Shown in pieces: positions 41,521-44,855 of a stretch of DNA of 44,855 bases (within the stretch, counting starts at the first letter, position 1; each line of letters opens with the position of its first letter). This stretch comes from an uncultured Clostridia bacterium (GTDB lineage Bacteria; Bacillota; Clostridia; Christensenellales; UBA1242): NCBI GenBank assembly GCA_944364445.1, contig CALVWC010000004.1, forward strand, positions 1 through 44,855, given 5' to 3'. Below the pieces are notes generated by a model. That model was given only the letters and a program-made list of their open reading frames with translations. It did no database searches and had not been told where the DNA came from. A program made the translations under genes and the position numbers.

Positions 41521-42212
41521 ATGTTTTTGCAATAAGTGACTTACATCTTTCGGTCAACAATCCTAAGCCGATGGATATTTTCGGTCCTCAGTGGGAAAGT
41601 TATTTAGATAAAATTTTTTCAGACTGGCAGAAAAAGGTGAAAGAAGACGACCTTGTTCTTCTTGCTGGCGATTTTTCTTGGGCGATGAAACTTGAGGACA
41701 GTGTTTCCGATTTTGAAATGCTGAAAAATCTTCCCGGGAAAAAAGTGATAATAAGAGGCAATCATGATTATTGGTGGAAGAGTATCTCGGCTGTCAGAAA
41801 AATTCTTCCAGAAAACTTCTATGCCATTCAAAATGACGCCATTAAGTTTGAAAACATCATTATTTGCGGAACAAGGCTTTGGAATTTGCCAGATATGAAA
41901 AAATTTACCGAAGAGGACGATAAAATTTATAAGCGCGAACTCATTCGTTTAAGGCTTACCTTGGAAAACGCCAAAAAACTTCAAAATGGCGAAGAAAAAA
42001 TTGTTTGTATGCTTCACTATCCTCCATTCACTTTTAAAGAAGAGGATAACGAAATAACAGCACTTATGGAAGAGTTTGGCGTTAGCGCTGTTGTTTATGG
42101 GCATATTCATGCATATTTAAAGCAACATCTTGTTTTGGAAAAGCATGGCATAACATACTATTTGACCTCTTGCGACCTTGTGAACAACACACTAATTAAG
42201 ATTGATGTCTAA
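41517..42212 (+). CDS. Calcineurin-like metallophosphoesterase
   Basis: Protein of 231 residues starting at ATG 41517, overlapping the yqeY stop (ATGA), with AAAGGAA upstream. Metal-binding motifs are complete: DLH (D8, H10), GD (51-52), GNHD (81-84), LHYPP and GHIH near the C-terminus. The fold is a soluble dinuclear-metal phosphoesterase. Its substrate (nucleotide, phosphoprotein or phosphodiester) is not given by the sequence. It is coupled translationally to yqeY. Confidence 0.93.
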   Translation: MNVFAISDLHLSVNNPKPMDIFGPQWESYLDKIFSDWQKKVKEDDLVLLAGDFSWAMKLEDSVSDFEMLKNLPGKKVIIRGNHDYWWKSISAVRKILPENFYAIQNDAIKFENIIICGTRLWNLPDMKKFTEEDDKIYKRELIRLRLTLENAKKLQNGEEKIVCMLHYPPFTFKEEDNEITALMEEFGVSAVVYGHIHAYLKQHLVLEKHGITYYLTSCDLVNNTLIKIDV

Positions 42213-42262
42213 ATTTGGCGAAATTTGATTATTAAAGTCAAACATAAATTAATTAAATATTA

Positions 42263-42292
42263 TTGACAAAGATATTGTTAATATTGTAAAAT
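42263..42292 (+). promoter_or_regulatory. Promoter of the 502-residue lipoprotein gene
   Basis: TTGACA (42263-42268), 18-base spacer, TAAAAT (42287-42292). GGAG precedes ATG 42314. Confidence 0.7.
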
Positions 42293-42313
42293 AAGAAAGC
42301 ATTGGAGAACTTT

Positions 42314-43822
42314 ATGAAAAAATTTTTAATGGTTATTTGTTGTGTTTTGACTTTTGGACTTGTGCTTGCAGGTTGTTCAACCAGCAATATTAGTAATGAT
42401 CAAAACGGAATTATCTATAACGGCAACGCAGGAACAATCGTCAGTGGATATCTATATTATGGCAACGCCTTTGCGGATGTTTCTTCTTTTACCGACCAAG
42501 CAAGTTATGATTCTTCAGCAAAAACAGCATATCTAAATAGGCTCAACTTAAACGAAGAGCGTGACGCAAAAGGTAAAAATTTCTCACCAAATGGAAATGT
42601 GGTTATAAACAGCGAAGAGGTTATCGCACATGAAAGTCAATTTATGTTTGTGATAGATGAGCATTTATATTTTGCAAAGCCAGATGAACATTCCTATTAT
42701 ATCGAAGGAAACCTTGAACAACATTATGACTACACCACATTTTGCTCAATTAATATCAATGGTGGCAAAATAAATGAATATGACTATCAAGGCGTGGTTG
42801 AACAAATTGAAGTTCAAGAGTTTAATGGAAATTATTATGTCATCGCTTTTGCTAACGACAATTTGGTTGTCACAAAACTAAATAATGGAAATTTGGATAG
42901 TCATATCTTAGCCACCGATGTGACAAGCGTGGCAATTCCAGAAACCGCCGAAGCAGGTGCAAACGATGAGTGGAATGGAATGATTTACTTCACCACAACA
43001 AACGAAAGAGGAAATGAAATCACAAGGCAAATTTCAGTGGAAGCGGAAAATGGCGATAGCGCTAAAACAATCTCCTCTAAAAATGGCGCAGTTTCTTTCT
43101 TGTATCGTGCAAATGACTACATTGTTTACACTCACACAGAAAACAACACCACACGCGTTTATTTTAACAATGTCAAATCTGCGACAAACTCCGACAAAAT
43201 CATTTCCACAAATGACGCAAACATTCTTTCGTATAATTCCACTATTTCAAATGCGTTTTTGCTTAACTATGGCACATCAGCAGAAATGTTAATTTATGAT
43301 AATTCCGACGGAACATTAAGTTTTAAAAACAAAGTTGGTGGAAGCGGAACAATCACATTAAGTGACGGCTCAGCGGGTATTGCGGACTATGAAATCATGT
43401 TTTTTGACGGAAGTCTTGCATATCTTATGTCGGGAAAGGCAATCTATGAAATTGACTTTGCACCACTTGCAAGCATAAGAACCTCTTATACTTCTCAAAA
43501 TCTCACAGGTCGCACCATCGTTTCCATGACAGCCATTCAAACAAAAGGCACGCTTTATTCTTACGACGGCGAATATATTTACTACTATGCTCAACTTGAA
43601 GAATTAACCGACGAAGAACAAGAACTCATCGACGCTGAAAAAGAAGAGGCGGGAATCGAGGTTTCTGATGAGGACGAAGAGGAAGACTCTATAACCACAA
43701 CGGACAGCGGATGCTATTTATATCGCGTTCGTATCAATAACAATAACGACACATCTCGCTATGAACTTCTTGGGCAAACAAGTCATGTTGAGCGTCATTC
43801 AGATTATGTTTATAAAAAATAA
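42314..43822 (+). CDS. Large secreted lipoprotein, unknown function
   Basis: Protein of 502 residues from ATG 42314, chosen because GGAG lies just upstream; an in-frame TTG at 42302 precedes it. The lipoprotein signal is clear: MKKF, a hydrophobic core, then lipobox LAGC with Cys21. The mature chain is beta-rich. Segments such as FVIDEHLYFAKPDEHSYYIEG, YNGNAGTIVSGYLYYGNA and GEYIYYYAQLEE recall beta-propeller-like outer proteins of Clostridia. A strongly acidic stretch (about 440-465, EELTDEEQELIDAEKEEAG and DEDEEEDS) interrupts the C-terminal part. I do not recognise a specific family. Confidence 0.85.
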   Translation: MKKFLMVICCVLTFGLVLAGCSTSNISNDQNGIIYNGNAGTIVSGYLYYGNAFADVSSFTDQASYDSSAKTAYLNRLNLNEERDAKGKNFSPNGNVVINSEEVIAHESQFMFVIDEHLYFAKPDEHSYYIEGNLEQHYDYTTFCSININGGKINEYDYQGVVEQIEVQEFNGNYYVIAFANDNLVVTKLNNGNLDSHILATDVTSVAIPETAEAGANDEWNGMIYFTTTNERGNEITRQISVEAENGDSAKTISSKNGAVSFLYRANDYIVYTHTENNTTRVYFNNVKSATNSDKIISTNDANILSYNSTISNAFLLNYGTSAEMLIYDNSDGTLSFKNKVGGSGTITLSDGSAGIADYEIMFFDGSLAYLMSGKAIYEIDFAPLASIRTSYTSQNLTGRTIVSMTAIQTKGTLYSYDGEYIYYYAQLEELTDEEQELIDAEKEEAGIEVSDEDEEEDSITTTDSGCYLYRVRINNNNDTSRYELLGQTSHVERHSDYVYKK

Positions 43823-43842
43823 ATAAGTTTAAAAAATTAAAG

Positions 43843-43869
43843 AAGTTTTGCTTAAAGCAAGACTTTTTT
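43843..43869 (+). terminator. Intrinsic terminator of the lipoprotein gene
   Basis: AAGTTTTGCT-TAA-AGCAAGACTT stem (one G-T pair) followed by TTTT. Confidence 0.88.
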
Positions 43870-43967
43870 CTTTATTTCTCTTGTAAATCTTTGAAATTTT
43901 GCCAATCACCTTTAATAATCTTGATAATTCTTTTAATTTCCAATTTTAAATTTGAGATATGCTAAGT

Positions 43968-43974
43968 TTCGACA
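43968..43974 (-). promoter_or_regulatory. Candidate 0A box upstream of spo0A
   Basis: TTCGACA is TGTCGAA on the minus strand, a full match to the 0A core TGNCGAA, 112 bases before the spo0A ATG. A half-match (TGTCGGC, minus strand) follows at 43994-43988. This fits autoregulation as in B. subtilis, but a short match can be chance. No clear sigma-A or sigma-H promoter is evident in 43870-44085. Confidence 0.45.
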
Positions 43975-44085
43975 CTATTTTTTACAAGCCGACACAAAAT
44001 TTATTTTTTCTTTTTTAATTATTGGGAAAACTTATGTTATCTTAAAAATGTTTTGCAGGACAAAAATAAATTTAAGGAGTTTTTT

Positions 44086-44802
44086 ATGAGTAAGAAAATT
44101 TACATTGCAGATAACGACGAAAAAATTATTGAACATTTTAAGGCGAGCGATAAATTTGAAGTTGTCGGCACTTCCATAGACGGCGAAGAAGTGGTGAACG
44201 AAGTCATTAAAACAAAGCCTGATGTTTTGGTTATGGAGGTTATGCTTTCTAAACTTGACGGCTTTGCTGTTTATGAAAAAATTAAAGTTTTAAAAGAGGA
44301 AACGCCAAAGGTTATCTTCATTTCTTCGCTATCACACAGCGGTTTTGTTAACAAAGCACTTCAAATGGGTGCAAGTTATTTCATGATTAAACCAGTTTCA
44401 GCCGAAACTTTGGAAAAGAGGATAAATGAAATTCTATCTGCTACAACAACTGAAAACCGACAACTCGATGAAAAAATTTCCAACATCTTCATAAGCATTG
44501 GAATTCCAGCACACATAAAAGGCTATCAATTTTTGCGTGAAGCGGTTAAACTTGCCGTTGAAGAGCCAGAGATTATCAGTTCAATAACAAAAAAACTTTA
44601 TCCAACCATTGCTGAGCGTTTTGAAACAAGTTCCAGCAAAGTGGAAAGAGGTATGCGTCATGCCATTGAGGTTGCTTGGAACAGAGGTAAAATTGAAAAC
44701 ATCAATAATATTTTTGGCTTAAAGATATATAATAGGAATGAGAAGCCAACTAATGGAGAACTTATTGCCCTTATTGCCGACAAGATGCTTATGGACTGCT
44801 AA
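44086..44802 (+). CDS. spo0A: Sporulation master regulator Spo0A with Glu at the phosphoacceptor site
   Basis: Response regulator of 238 residues, AAGGAG (44074-44079) before ATG 44086. The C-terminal effector domain is unmistakably Spo0A: FISIGIPAHIKGYQFLREAV, then ITKKLYPTIAERFETSSSKVERGMRHAIEVAWNRG and KPTNGELIALIADK. The N-terminal receiver departs from the norm. The usual phospho-Asp (B. subtilis D56, VLVLDIIMPHLDG) is Glu51 here (VLVMEVMLSKLDG, codon GAG). The acidic pair DD reads DN (ADNDEK) and the switch Thr reads Ser (FISS), while the Lys is kept (MIKP). Known Spo0A is activated by a phosphorelay; here Glu may mimic phosphorylation or abolish that control (inference). It normally controls entry into sporulation. 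Confidence 0.95.
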   Translation: MSKKIYIADNDEKIIEHFKASDKFEVVGTSIDGEEVVNEVIKTKPDVLVMEVMLSKLDGFAVYEKIKVLKEETPKVIFISSLSHSGFVNKALQMGASYFMIKPVSAETLEKRINEILSATTTENRQLDEKISNIFISIGIPAHIKGYQFLREAVKLAVEEPEIISSITKKLYPTIAERFETSSSKVERGMRHAIEVAWNRGKIENINNIFGLKIYNRNEKPTNGELIALIADKMLMDC

Positions 44803-44855
44803 AAAATTACAGAGAAAATAATTTTTTTTGAAAAGGGTATTGAAAAAATAGGAAT

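Overview
The window looks like a chromosomal segment of an AT-rich, Gram-positive, endospore-lineage bacterium (Bacillota, most likely an uncultured Clostridia-type lineage). The basis is a Spo0A orthologue at the right edge, a SpoVD/FtsI-type transpeptidase with a C-terminal PASTA domain, a T-box in front of a single-chain glycyl-tRNA synthetase, oxygen-sensitive class III ribonucleotide reductase (nrdDG), strong GGAGG ribosome binding sites and bacterial -35/-10 promoters. TGA is used as a stop codon, so the code is standard. The class-level placement is inference; no rRNA is present.

Layout: 1-4721 holds a broken division/cell-wall cluster (rsmH, an FtsL-like membrane protein, ftsI/spoVD) followed by a membrane zinc peptidase. 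4754-7545 holds accessory genes (unknown protein, DUF4143 ATPase, lipoprotein). 7695-9255 is the T-box-controlled glyQS. 9340-10624 is a GT2 glycosyltransferase split by a G7 tract. 10868-14056 (minus strand) holds an SDR oxidoreductase and an ABC-F protein coupled to an unknown protein. 14343-28165 is dominated by one 4,124-codon gene for a giant N-terminally anchored surface protein, overlapping a cardiolipin synthase/PLD gene. 28204-28297 is an intergenic cluster of DnaA boxes with an embedded 0A-box-like site. 28380-31240 holds small accessory genes (Sel1-like, DUF84 NTPase, membrane protein, FkbM methyltransferase). uvrC is on the minus strand at 31403-33214, and an orphan VirB6/TrbL-like membrane protein at 33572-36025. 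nrdD-nrdG-dut (36670-39812), for dNTP supply, sits behind a textbook pair of NrdR boxes. The right end carries a frameshifted membrane protein, a repeat block, tRNA-Met, yqeY, a phosphoesterase, a lipoprotein and spo0A.

The observations most worth a second look are these. (1) Spo0A has Glu at the phosphoacceptor Asp position. (2) A G9 tract fills the -35/-10 spacer of a lipoprotein promoter, and a G7 tract shifts a glycosyltransferase reading frame 2.2 kb away; both look like phase-variation switches. (3) Three genes have the A of ATG exactly 7 nt after a TATAAT -10 box and no Shine-Dalgarno sequence, implying leaderless mRNAs. (4) A DnaA-box cluster contains a candidate Spo0A site. (5) The giant surface protein gene is translationally coupled to cardiolipin synthase. 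All calls were made by eye from the sequence, with no database search.
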